Positions 7,781-14,476 of a stretch of 38,287 bases of DNA are shown here, in pieces (positions within the stretch are counted from its first letter, which is position 1; each line of letters starts with the position of its first letter). Location of the stretch: positions 1 through 38,287 of the forward strand of contig CANDGI010000028.1 of NCBI GenBank assembly GCA_947384285.1, read 5' to 3'. The notes under the pieces are model-generated. The model did not search any database and had not been told where the DNA came from. It worked only from the letters and a program-made list of their open reading frames with translations. This DNA is from an uncultured Lachnospiraceae bacterium (GTDB taxonomy: Bacteria > Bacillota > Clostridia > Lachnospirales > Lachnospiraceae). The translations under genes were made by a program, and so were the position numbers.

Positions 7781-7966
7781 ATGCCGGCACATCTTTATAT
7801 ATGGGATGAACCCTTAAACTATATTGATATTTTTTCAAGAATGCAGATTGAAAAATTACTTTTGAAATATCAACCAACGATGCTGTTTGTGGAACATGAT
7901 GTAAGATTTCGTCAAAAGGCTGCCACGAAAACGATTGAATTGCAGGGCAGGGAGAAAAGTATATGA
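7781..7966 (+). pseudogene. C-terminal fragment of an ABC-F ribosome-protection ATPase
   Basis: The remaining 61 codons contain a Walker B and D-loop region (YIWDEPLNYIDIFSR) and the H-loop region (MLFVEHDVRF), which are typical of the second ATPase domain of Lsa/Vga-type ABC-F proteins. A stop codon lies in frame one codon before the first Met, so the roughly 430 upstream residues are absent. The stop overlaps the start of the next gene as ATGA. Intact ABC-F proteins protect ribosomes against lincosamides, pleuromutilins and streptogramins. This fragment cannot. Confidence 0.8.
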
Positions 7967-8574
7967 AGAATGTTTTTATAGAAGGAATTCAGGGAATGGG
8001 AAAATCCACGCTGCTAAATCGTATCAACACTGCCGTTCCAGAATTTCATGTTTGCAGAGAAGGCGATCATTCACCCATTGAATTGGCATGGTGCGCATGG
8101 ATGACGCAGGATTTGAAAGCTATTATTTTTTCCAGATATTCAAATTTTTCAGAAACAGGATATCTGTTCGAGTGTTCTTTTTTTCAGAATATCATGGAAG
8201 ATTTGATTTTGTTCCATCAGTTAAGTGATGGTGAAATTGTAGAATTTTACTATGAACTTTATGCCAAGATAAAGAAAGAACAATTTCTCCTGTTATATTT
8301 ATACAGTGATGAGGTGGAAGAAGCGATAAAAACCATAAAAGAAGAACGCAGCGATTCTTCGGGGAATGAATTGTGGTATTCATTGATGCTGGAATATCTG
8401 GTTCACTCCCCATATGGAGAAAAAAACGGATATCGCACGTTTGAGGACATGATAGTGCATTTCAGGCATCGGCAGCAGTTGGAGCTGCGCATCATAAGAG
8501 ACATTATTGGTGAGAAAGCGGTTGTTCTCCCTGCAAAGAAATGGAAGATGGAAGAAATCATAGCGGTTATATGA
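7963..8574 (+). CDS. P-loop kinase-like protein (deoxynucleoside or thymidylate kinase fold)
   Basis: This 203-residue protein begins MKNVFIEGIQGMGKST, a Walker A loop at residues 8-16. The remainder is mostly helical with a LID-like basic/acidic segment around residues 105-135 and a C-terminal FRHRQQLELRII helix. Length and fold fit the deoxynucleoside kinase/TMP kinase superfamily, but I cannot name a substrate. The start overlaps the ABC-F remnant's stop by 4 nt, so before the decay this was the second gene of a coupled ABC-F/kinase pair. The reading frame is intact, unlike its neighbours. Its present expression depends on an unknown promoter, since its original leader seems deleted. Confidence 0.7.
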   Translation: MKNVFIEGIQGMGKSTLLNRINTAVPEFHVCREGDHSPIELAWCAWMTQDLKAIIFSRYSNFSETGYLFECSFFQNIMEDLILFHQLSDGEIVEFYYELYAKIKKEQFLLLYLYSDEVEEAIKTIKEERSDSSGNELWYSLMLEYLVHSPYGEKNGYRTFEDMIVHFRHRQQLELRIIRDIIGEKAVVLPAKKWKMEEIIAVI

Positions 8575-8655
8575 TGGGAAAGACACAAAAAACTTCCAAA
8601 AGGACTTACAATGATATAATTATTTGAATAAAGCAGATTGATAGTTCGGATAAAT

Positions 8656-8686
8656 AGAGGGCTGGTTTATTTTTAACCAGTCCTCT
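8656..8686. terminator. 12-bp hairpin after the P-loop kinase gene
   Basis: AGAGGGCTGGTT (8656-8667) pairs with AACCAGTCCTCT (8675-8686) over 12 bp with one G-T pair and a T-rich loop. It lies about 80 nt beyond the kinase stop. There is no T tract after the stem on either strand, so the terminator function is uncertain, but the structure is strong. Confidence 0.4.
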
Positions 8687-8769
8687 GTATAAAGAATAAA
8701 TATGTTGCCACAGTTCTCAAGAATATTCTGCCTTTACCCACATCTGCATATTTCCCTCAAGATAGAGCC

Positions 8770-8932
8770 TTGCATATGCAAGCAGCTCATCCATTGCCAA
8801 AATCAGACATACCAGATTGTTACAAAGAAAGCTTTGAGCTTGTATCTCATGAAGAATTTATTCTAAGAATACCATTTACCCGTGAAAGCTGGAATGGAAG
8901 AATGAAGCCTTGCCGTGGGATTGGCGCTTCCA
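8770..8932 (+). pseudogene. C-terminal remnant of a class I SAM-dependent methyltransferase
   Basis: The frame reads PLPKSDIPDCYKESFELVS and then HEEFILRIPFTRESWNGRMK, followed by CRGIGAS. The segment PFTRESW-x-GR-x-(K/R)-x-CRG-x-GAS is a conserved stretch near the C-terminus of a common Firmicute methyltransferase family. The SAM-binding domain (more than 150 residues) is missing upstream, and the last 30 or so residues are missing downstream. At about 8,933 the sequence switches directly to an acetyltransferase fragment in another frame. The function is lost. The identification rests on the remembered motif. Confidence 0.55.
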
Positions 8933-9205
8933 ATTTTTATTCCAGAGGGCATGGACAAACCGCCGAAATCTATGATTGAAAGCCAGAGCTGCAAGTATAT
9001 ATTGAAGATTTTGGGAAAGAAGATGATTGGTGTTTCGCTGCGGAAATAAAAGGGAAGATTATAGGCGCAGTATGGGTTCGTATTATGAATGATTACGGGC
9101 ATATTGATGATGAAACGCCCTCATTTGCTGTTTCATTGTATGAGGAATATGGGCATTGGTACAGCACTTATGAGAGATTTCAAGTTGCTTTTTGAACAAA
9201 ATCAT
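8933..9205 (+). pseudogene. GNAT acetyltransferase remnant with two frameshifts
   Basis: Three consecutive frames together spell a GNAT protein. IFIPEGMDKPPKSMIES starts at 8933. After a one-base loss near 8983 the next frame gives ELQVYIEDFGKEDDWCFAAE and on through GAVWVRIMNDYGHIDDETPS. After a second shift near 9150 the frame gives GIGTALMRDFKLLFEQ, the acetyl-CoA-binding R/Q-x-x-G-x-G/A region. The last third of the enzyme is missing, and the sequence runs into the marR promoter. It is clearly non-functional. Confidence 0.7.
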
Positions 9206-9233
9206 GGTAAACTAATAATTGTTCTATATAGAA
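9192..9233 (+). promoter_or_regulatory. possible marR promoter and palindromic operator
   Basis: TTCTATATAGAA (9222-9233) is a perfect 12-bp palindrome 28 nt before the marR start. Upstream are TTGAAC (9192-9197) and an A+T-rich TAATAA (9213-9218), 15 nt apart, a weak promoter match. MarR proteins often repress their own operon from such sites, but here this is inferred from position. Confidence 0.35.
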
Positions 9234-9261
9234 TTATTCTAATAGGAATAGAGGTGCTGGA

Positions 9262-9702
9262 TTGGAAACAAAGGGTGGATTTTATATTACGCAGATCAAA
9301 CAGCTTCAAGATAGGATTTTTGAAAGGCTATTACTCGAAAATGGCATTGAAATAAGTGGCGGACAGGGGAGAATCTTATTTATTTTGTGGAAAACAGATA
9401 ATCTTACAATCAGCGAAATAAGTGAAAGAACTTCCCTTGCTAAAAACACAGTATCCGTTGTAATAAATGGCATGGTTAATAAGGGAATTGTGGAAAGGAA
9501 TATCAATCCTAAGAATCGTCGCCAGACTATTGTGTCGCTTACGGATTATGCAAAGTCATTACAAGCAGAATATGAAGCCGTATCCCAGCAAATGAACATG
9601 TTGTTTTATCAAGGTTTTTCAGAAGAGGAGCAAAAACAATTTGAACAGTATCTTGCTCGAATACTTGAAACCTTGATAAAAAATCTGCATTCAAGCAGAT
9701 AA
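9262..9702 (+). CDS. MarR-family transcriptional regulator
   Basis: This 146-residue protein has the MarR winged helix. Helices around SGGQGRILFILWKTDNLTISEIS lead to the recognition helix LAKNTVSVVINGMVNKGIV and the wing RNINPKNRRQTIVSLTDYAK. The start appears to be TTG at 9262, behind GAGGTG (9251-9256). No ATG lies nearby in frame. A gene for a PNPOx-fold protein begins 22 nt downstream, so the pair should form one operon. Regulators of this size often respond to phenolic or oxidising compounds. The ligand is not evident here. Confidence 0.88.
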   Translation: METKGGFYITQIKQLQDRIFERLLLENGIEISGGQGRILFILWKTDNLTISEISERTSLAKNTVSVVINGMVNKGIVERNINPKNRRQTIVSLTDYAKSLQAEYEAVSQQMNMLFYQGFSEEEQKQFEQYLARILETLIKNLHSSR

Positions 9703-9724
9703 TTTTAAGCAAGGAGGAGTTCTA

Positions 9725-10153
9725 ATGAAAACAAGACAACATATCATCGGATTTATCCAAAAACAAAAAACAATATTTATCGGTTCTGTGGATGAAGAGG
9801 GTTTTCCCAATATGAAAGCAATGTTTACACCACGCAAAATAGAGGGGAATTGCTTTTATTTTTCGACAAATACATCTTCCATGCGTGCACAACAGTTTAT
9901 GAGGAATCCGAAGGCAAGTATCTATTCTTATAATAGAGGTCGTTTTAAGTTTGAAGGCATTATGCTGACTGGTACAATGGAAGTTTTGCAAGATGATGAT
10001 ATAAAGCGGGAAATCTGGTGTATAGGGGATACTATGTATTATAAGCAGGGTGTAACTGACCCGGACTATTGCGTATTGAAATTTACAGCAATAAAGGGCA
10101 GGCATTATTGTGATTTAAAAACAGAAAGTTTTAATGTTGAGGAGTTAGCGTAA
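9725..10153 (+). CDS. pyridoxamine 5'-phosphate oxidase-fold flavoprotein (Nim-like)
   Basis: This 142-residue protein has the split-barrel flavin-binding fold. The motif IFIGSVDEEGFPNMKAMF is the usual first strand pair, followed by CFYFSTNTSSMRAQQFMRNPKASIYSYN, where the flavin phosphate is normally held. The ATG at 9725 follows AAGGAGG (9711-9717). Members reduce or sequester small molecules, and some relatives (Nim) confer nitroimidazole resistance. The specific substrate cannot be read from the sequence. The marR gene just upstream suggests induction by a chemical stress. Confidence 0.85.
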   Translation: MKTRQHIIGFIQKQKTIFIGSVDEEGFPNMKAMFTPRKIEGNCFYFSTNTSSMRAQQFMRNPKASIYSYNRGRFKFEGIMLTGTMEVLQDDDIKREIWCIGDTMYYKQGVTDPDYCVLKFTAIKGRHYCDLKTESFNVEELA

Positions 10154-10206
10154 TGGAAGTAGAGTGGATGCTTTGTCCTGTTTGTGGAAATATTGATGGA
10201 AGATGA
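10153..10206 (+). pseudogene. second KTR-domain stub
   Basis: ATG at 10153 overlaps the previous stop (TAATG) and opens MEVEWMLCPVCGNIDGR, then a stop. W-x2-CPVCGN matches the start of the cysteine-rich KTR family, and homology ends right after the first zinc knuckle. The following bases already belong to the S66 peptidase remnant. This is the second KTR stub within 2.6 kb, and both are placed directly behind an intact small flavoprotein gene. Confidence 0.6.
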
Positions 10207-10650
10207 AGAGTTCATAAAAGCAGTAATTATCCAGTGGCATTTGGTATGAAGAAAGAGAAGATTTTTCAAGAACTGCCATGGGAACGGAAAGAAAAGCCCA
10301 TAAAGAAGAGAGAGGTTTTGAACTTCTGCAGGGAAGTGAAATTTTCCAGGGTGAGTTATCAGGCGGATGCTTGGAAAGTCTTTGTGATATATTGACAGAT
10401 AGCAGATATGAAGATGAAAAGGAAGTTTGCGAAAGATATGGCCTGTTTCCGAAAAAGGAAGAATGGATTGGAAAAATTCTGTTTATAGAAACTTGCGAAG
10501 AAAAAACGGTTCCTGAATTGTTTATGGGTGGGACAGTAATTGAAACAGAATCAGAAAGGCTGAGACGTGAAGGAAGAGCAGAGGGAAGCGTCCTGTGTAA
10601 ACCGGAAAAGCTGCAGGCAAAGGAAGATAAGGAAGATAGATATATTTGTG
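10190..10650 (+). pseudogene. remnant of an S66-family LD-carboxypeptidase / MccF-like immunity protein
   Basis: A first frame reads EDEEFIKAVI. After a frameshift near 10,235 a second frame reads SGIWYEEREDFSRTAMGTER, then LLQGSEIFQGELSGGCLESL and on to GKILFIETCEEK. GGCLESL and FIETCEE are hallmark segments of the C-terminal half of S66 serine peptidases, which hold catalytic Glu and His residues. The catalytic Ser domain is missing, and the C-terminus turns into unrelated sequence. MccF relatives cleave nucleotide-peptide antibiotics. This copy is broken. The open frame 10278-10739 by itself is not an intact gene. Confidence 0.7.
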
Positions 10651-10653
10651 AAA

Positions 10654-10682
10654 GAAGGCTGCCCGGTAAATGGGCAGCCTTC
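10654..10682 (-). terminator. terminator hairpin of the dipicolinate synthase operon
   Basis: GAAGGCTGCCC (10654-10664) and GGGCAGCCTTC (10672-10682) form a perfect 11-bp stem with a 7-nt loop, 14 nt past the dpaB stop on the minus strand. The minus-strand tail TTTCAC is only partly T-rich. It also marks the boundary between the A+T-rich accessory region and core-like DNA. Confidence 0.65.
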
Positions 10683-10695
10683 GCTCAAAAATGCA

Positions 10696-11313
10696 TCAGG
10701 ATGTTTTCGCTTTCATTGGAACATGGGGGCTGCGGATGACCGGCTGGATCTGTCTGCCAGCAAGGGCGCAGTCAATGGTCTCAGGCAGAAGCTCCGTGAA
10801 GGCTGTCATGGAATTGGGTTTTGCCTGATAGTCATCCTGCCCGAAGGGAACAAAATAGATGTTTTTCGTGTTTAAGAGGATTCCAATGTTTTTCAGGTTC
10901 ATGCCAAGGGCATCGTTGGTGGAAAGGGAAAGCACCAGCGGCCTGTTGTTGCGCAGATGGGATTTTGCAGCCATCAGCACCGGGGTGTCGGAGATGCCGT
11001 TTGCCAGTTTGGATAAGGTGTTTCCCGTACAAGGGGCAATCACCAGAATATCCATCAATCCTTTGGGGCCGATAGGCTCTGCCCCTGGAATCGTGGTGAT
11101 GGGTTCCTTTCCGGTAAGCTTCCGCGCCCGTTCCAGGAAGGAGGCACTTGTGCCGAACCGGGAATCCAGGTTGGAAGCATTCAGGGAAAATACCGGAAGC
11201 AGACTGGCTCCGGTATTTTTCAACTCTTCCAGTGCAGTAAAAATTTTTTCATAGGTACAGAAGGAACCGGTAAAACCGATGCCGATGGATTTATCGTGAA
11301 AATCATAAGACAT
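10696..11313 (-). CDS. dpaB: dipicolinate synthase subunit B
   Basis: This 205-residue flavoprotein-fold subunit works with subunit A to make dipicolinic acid, the calcium chelator of the spore core, from dihydroxy-tetrahydrodipicolinate. The N-terminus (SIGIGFTGSFCTYEKIFTALEEL) and the later MDILVIAPCTGNTLSKLANGI and GMNLKNIGILLNTKNIYFVPFGQDD segments match SpoVFB. The start ATG at 11313 follows AAAGGA, and the gene overlaps dpaA by 11 nt. It is expressed in the mother cell during sporulation in known spore-formers. Its presence shows that the host can probably sporulate. Confidence 0.93.
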   Translation of the reverse strand: MSYDFHDKSIGIGFTGSFCTYEKIFTALEELKNTGASLLPVFSLNASNLDSRFGTSASFLERARKLTGKEPITTIPGAEPIGPKGLMDILVIAPCTGNTLSKLANGISDTPVLMAAKSHLRNNRPLVLSLSTNDALGMNLKNIGILLNTKNIYFVPFGQDDYQAKPNSMTAFTELLPETIDCALAGRQIQPVIRSPHVPMKAKTS

Positions 11314-12175
11314 AATCTGTGATCCTTTCTACTATTTTTCCAATCATCTGGCCGGAAGAAACAGGAGAAAACCGTCCCGGAAGGCCTGGAAGCCGGAAAT
11401 AGGGAAGCAGGAATTTCTCTGTAATATCTTCCGAAAAACCAAAAGGAGCGGATGCAATATCAAAAATATGGCAGGAACCAGGAAGCTTTCGTATCTCTTC
11501 AGGCTCCAGAACAAAGGCGGGGATTGTGTTGACCACTATATTGCAGCGGGGCAGTACGGTGGAAAAGTCTTCTTCCTGGATGGGGCAGACGCCTTTTTTC
11601 TCTGCCAATTCTCGTTTTTCCGGTTCCTGCTCCAGCACATAAATACTGCGGCATAAAGGATGCAGCAAAGAGCTGATGGCAGATCCGCAGCAGCCGTATC
11701 CCAGCAGTAAAACCCTTGCAGAGGACAGAGAAAAGGGAGTGTATCGGATGATTTCAGATAAAAGCCCCTCTGCGGTCAGCAATGCATTTTCCCTGGCGAA
11801 AACAGGAAGCTGGGAAAGCTGTACTATCTGGCATCCCTTTTCTTTCAAGAGCTGTGCAATGTCCGAAGAAAGGCTGTAAACAGCGAAAATCTGGTCAGAG
11901 CTTAACGCATCCCATACTTCAGATAACAGGCAGGGCGCCTGCTCAGAGTCTGCCTGGAATAGGTGGACGCCGTCTTTGGTAAGAGGCGTTGGAGCCAATA
12001 CCACGTCTGCCCCCGAGAGCGCATCAGGTAGAGAATCCGCATGGCTGACGCCGGGGCTGCAGGGAAAATTCAGTGTGTGGAAGCAAGCTGCCTGGCAGCC
12101 GCTGTTATTCAGGTATTCTGCTGTATGGCACTGCCTAAGGTCGCCGCCCAAAATTGCAATGGATGATATTGCCAT
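11303..12175 (-). CDS. dpaA: dipicolinate synthase subunit A
   Basis: This 290-residue dehydrogenase-like subunit has an N-terminal Rossmann segment (SIAILGGDLRQCHTAEYL) and a second one at about residues 150-170 (ARVLLLGYGCCGSAISSLL) that should bind NAD(P). The order A then B with overlapping frames is the standard spoVF/dpa operon. The ATG at 12175 lies 6 nt behind GGAGG. A sporulation-type promoter is visible upstream at 12204-12231. Length and motifs are normal for the family. Confidence 0.93.
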   Translation of the reverse strand: MAISSIAILGGDLRQCHTAEYLNNSGCQAACFHTLNFPCSPGVSHADSLPDALSGADVVLAPTPLTKDGVHLFQADSEQAPCLLSEVWDALSSDQIFAVYSLSSDIAQLLKEKGCQIVQLSQLPVFARENALLTAEGLLSEIIRYTPFSLSSARVLLLGYGCCGSAISSLLHPLCRSIYVLEQEPEKRELAEKKGVCPIQEEDFSTVLPRCNIVVNTIPAFVLEPEEIRKLPGSCHIFDIASAPFGFSEDITEKFLLPYFRLPGLPGRFSPVSSGQMIGKIVERITDYVL

Positions 12176-12203
12176 ATGCTTCCTCCAATTTACATTATCC
12201 CTA

Positions 12204-12231
12204 CAATATATGAAAAATGGGAAAAAAGGTG
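12204..12231 (-). promoter_or_regulatory. sporulation sigma factor (sigma-K-like) promoter for dpaAB
   Basis: On the minus strand CACC (12231-12228) is followed, 16 nt after its AC, by CATATATTG (12212-12204). The sigma-K consensus is mACm, 16-17 nt, CATAnnnTA, so only the last base differs. Sigma-E-like recognition is also possible. It sits 29 nt before the dpaA start, which fits the known mother-cell expression of this operon. Confidence 0.45.
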
Positions 12232-12257
12232 TATGGCCATGTGGCGCGCCAAAGGGC
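12232..12257 (+). repeat. partial copy of the palindromic intergenic repeat
   Basis: ATGGCCATGTGGCGCGCCAA followed by AGGGCAG matches, with three substitutions, the core of the longer repeats at 28722-28790 and 38221-38287 (ATGGCCATGCGGCCCGCCAA). The terminal arms are not present here, so this is a core-only or decayed copy. Confidence 0.45.
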
Positions 12258-12285
12258 AGTCCCTTTTTGGATTGTTTCGAAGTGA

Positions 12286-12314
12286 TTGTATTTTTGACCG
12301 TTTCAAGTTATAAT
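12286..12314 (+). promoter_or_regulatory. sigma-A-type promoter without an assigned gene
   Basis: TTGTAT (12286-12291), 17 nt, TATAAT (12309-12314), plus strand. The only frame behind it is the 21-codon ORF at 12340. The match is good, but its purpose is unclear. Confidence 0.4.
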
Positions 12315-12339
12315 AAAGGATGAAATAGGAAGAAATTTG

Positions 12340-12405
12340 ATGGGAAATACGGAGGCGCTGGAAATGGCAGGAAAAGAAATGATAAAAATATCTATAACAG
12401 GATGA
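12340..12405 (+). CDS. possible 21-residue small protein or stub
   Basis: ATG at 12340 is 6 nt behind AGGAAG and 26 nt behind the -10 box of the promoter above. It encodes MGNTEALEMAGKEMIKISIT plus Gly. I do not recognise it. The regular placement of promoter, ribosome binding site and start suggests either a real small peptide or the first codons of a gene whose body has been lost. Nothing else is coded in 12176-12490, which otherwise holds the dpaA promoter, the partial repeat and two weak hairpins. Confidence 0.25.
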   Translation: MGNTEALEMAGKEMIKISITG

Positions 12406-12460
12406 CCATACGGCGGGCAATGTATGGTGGAGGAGTTTATTTTTCTGCACAGGTTTAGTA

Positions 12461-12480
12461 CCCCGTCGATTGCTGCGGGG
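12461..12480 (-). terminator. weak hairpin after the MFS gene
   Basis: CCCCG (12461-12465) and CGGGG (12476-12480) form a short G+C-rich stem 10 nt beyond the MFS stop. No T tract follows on the minus strand, so it is only a candidate. Confidence 0.3.
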
Positions 12481-12490
12481 CGGTTCATTA

Positions 12491-13669
12491 TCACAATTTT
12501 TCTTTTCTAGATAAGATAATCCCAAGAAGCAAAAGCGCAGGGAAAATGATACCTGCCAGGACGCCCATTTTCAAGTTGTCCTCCATAGCTCCAGACACCA
12601 GCCCAACAAGGGTGGGGCCGCTGGAACAGCCGATGTCGCCGCCCAGGGCCAGCAATGCAAACATAGCCGTTCCGCCCTTTGGCAAAGCTTTGGATGCCTT
12701 GCTGAAAGTTCCCGGCCACATAATCCCCACAGACAGCCCGCAGACAGCGCAGGAAGCCAGGCTAAGCTCTGGAAATGGGAAAAGAGAAATTCCAAAGTAC
12801 GATAAAATGCACAGGCAGCTGCTGTAAACCATAAAGCGTTCCAAATGAATACGGTCGCCATATTTCCCATAAAACAATCTGGATGTGCCCATAAGAATTG
12901 CAAACGCCATGGGTCCTGCCAAATCACCGGCTGTTTTGGAAATGCCAAGCCCTTGCTCTGCAAATGTGGAGGCCCATTGGCTGACTGCCTGTTCACTGGC
13001 GCCTGCACATACCATCATCACCAGCAAAATCCAGAATACTTTCATATGGAACAATTCTTTTAATTGCAAGCCGCTTTCCCCATCTTCTATCAACGGGGCA
13101 ATGGGAACTTTTGTAAAGGCAAAGGCATTTCCCATGGGGATAAGCGCCCAGAAAACTGCCAGTATTTTCCAATATTGAATACCCGCCGTATAAAAAAATA
13201 AAGTTGAAATCAATACAACCCCTGCATGGCCCCAGCAATAAAAGGAATGCAGTATACTCATCGCCTTCTCTTTATTGTCCGAAGGGCATGCTTCCACCAC
13301 TGGGCTGACAAGAACTTCCAAAAGCCCTCCGCCAATTGCATAGATCATGACAGCGATCAAAATCCCGGCAAAAGGAGATGGCAGGATTTCCGGTAAAATT
13401 GTAAGAAGAATTAAGCCGGCTGCGGATAAAACATGGGCAATAATCATGGATAGGCGATACCCTATTTTATCAACAAATCCTACAGAAAGAAGATCAATCA
13501 TAAGCTGTATTCCAAAATTAAAAGTCACAAGCAGCGTAATCTGGGAGAGGGGAATATGGTAATTCCTTTGAAAAAATAAAAACAGCAGAGGTGTAAAGTT
13601 GTTGACGATTGCCTGTACGATAGATGCTGCAAAACAGGCTGTGATAGTTTTATTATATTGGTTTTTCAT
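12491..13669 (-). CDS. major facilitator superfamily transporter
   Basis: This is a 392-residue membrane protein with about twelve helices in two halves joined by a cytoplasmic loop near residues 190-205 (PIAPLIEDGESGLQLKEL). The loop between helices 2 and 3 (VGFVDKIGYRLSM) is the MFS motif A position, in the style of fucose-permease-like sugar porters. The substrate is unknown. The ATG at 13669 is 6 nt behind AGGAGG. It stands alone on the minus strand with its own candidate promoter. Nothing next to it points to a pathway. Confidence 0.88.
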   Translation of the reverse strand: MKNQYNKTITACFAASIVQAIVNNFTPLLFLFFQRNYHIPLSQITLLVTFNFGIQLMIDLLSVGFVDKIGYRLSMIIAHVLSAAGLILLTILPEILPSPFAGILIAVMIYAIGGGLLEVLVSPVVEACPSDNKEKAMSILHSFYCWGHAGVVLISTLFFYTAGIQYWKILAVFWALIPMGNAFAFTKVPIAPLIEDGESGLQLKELFHMKVFWILLVMMVCAGASEQAVSQWASTFAEQGLGISKTAGDLAGPMAFAILMGTSRLFYGKYGDRIHLERFMVYSSCLCILSYFGISLFPFPELSLASCAVCGLSVGIMWPGTFSKASKALPKGGTAMFALLALGGDIGCSSGPTLVGLVSGAMEDNLKMGVLAGIIFPALLLLGIILSRKEKL

Positions 13670-13763
13670 CTTGTGCCTCCTAACCTGGATAAACCAGAAA
13701 ATTACACTGTAGGAATTTTGCCATTTTGCGCAGGAAGTTGTTTGTAACTGCCTAACAAATAGG

Positions 13764-13792
13764 ATTATATCGCTTTTTCCATATCAAGTCTA
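13764..13792 (-). promoter_or_regulatory. candidate promoter of the MFS gene
   Basis: On the minus strand TAGACT (13792-13787), 17 nt, TATAAT (13769-13764). The -10 box is perfect and the -35 box matches four of six positions. The leader to the MFS start would be about 90 nt. Confidence 0.4.
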
Positions 13793-13829
13793 TACAGAGA
13801 ATAAGAATATCTGGTGATTATCCCAATGT

Positions 13830-13964
13830 ATGAGGGATATTACAAGCGTACTGATCGGCGCGTCCAAACCACAGCAGATTCTCGACAATGTAAAAGCAAT
13901 TTCCTGTGCACAGATCACCGAAGAAGAACTGAAACTGATTGATGAGATTTCTCAAGGGAGATGA
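13830..13964 (+). pseudogene. C-terminal fragment of an aldo/keto reductase
   Basis: The frame reads RDITSVLIGASKPQQILDNV and on to a helix with EEELKLIDEI before the stop. The 'SVLIGAS-(K/R)-P-x-Q-x-x-(D/E)N' segment is the cofactor-binding motif near the C-terminus of aldo/keto reductases. The other 250 or so residues are missing. Its stop overlaps the region of the GNAT start, so the two genes were probably adjacent before a deletion removed most of the reductase. Confidence 0.75.
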
Positions 13965-13969
13965 ATTTG

Positions 13970-14476
13970 ATGGAAATTAAGTATAGGAATGTATCTCAGG
14001 ATGAAACAGAAGAATTCTGGGAATTGATGAATCAATTAGACTATGAGACAAAATATATGTTATATGAACCCGGTGAAAGAACAAGGAACTTTTCTCAAAT
14101 TGAAACTCTCATACGCGATTCGGCAGAAGGAGAAGATTTTCTGCTTGCCGCGGAATCGGATGGCAGATTGGTAGGATATTTATCGGCACAAAAAGGCAGA
14201 TTGAAACGCATTGCCCATTCCGCGTACATTGTTGTTGGGATTTTAAAAGATTACTGTTGCAAAGGCATTGGGACAGAATTCTTTAAAGAATTGGATATCT
14301 GGGCAGAAGAAAAGGCGGTTACCCGTTTAGAATTAACTGTAATCTGCGAAAATGAAATTGCGAAGCATCTGTATGAAAAGAATGGCTTCAAAATAGAGGG
14401 CACGAAACGGAAATCGGTATTCGTCGAAGGAAGGTATTTGGACGAGTTCTATATGTCAAAGGTAAAATATGTATAA
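13970..14476 (+). CDS. GNAT-family N-acetyltransferase
   Basis: This 168-residue acetyltransferase has the acetyl-CoA core: strand VVGILKDYCCKGIGTEFFKEL, in which CKGIGTE is the pyrophosphate-binding loop, then RLELTVICENEIAKHLYEKNGFKIEGTKR, the canonical motif B of small-molecule or protein N-acetyltransferases. ATG 13970 is preferred over ATG 13961 because AAGGGAG ends 10 nt upstream of 13970, whereas 13961 directly follows it. The substrate is unknown. The closest style is the RimJ/spermidine-type group. It follows an aldo/keto reductase remnant. Confidence 0.85.
   Translation: MEIKYRNVSQDETEEFWELMNQLDYETKYMLYEPGERTRNFSQIETLIRDSAEGEDFLLAAESDGRLVGYLSAQKGRLKRIAHSAYIVVGILKDYCCKGIGTEFFKELDIWAEEKAVTRLELTVICENEIAKHLYEKNGFKIEGTKRKSVFVEGRYLDEFYMSKVKYV

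Noticed and set aside
10278-10739. 153-codon frame taken as an intact gene
   Set aside because: Only the middle part matches S66 peptidases. The start is an internal Met, the upstream part lies in another frame, and the end runs through the dpa terminator.
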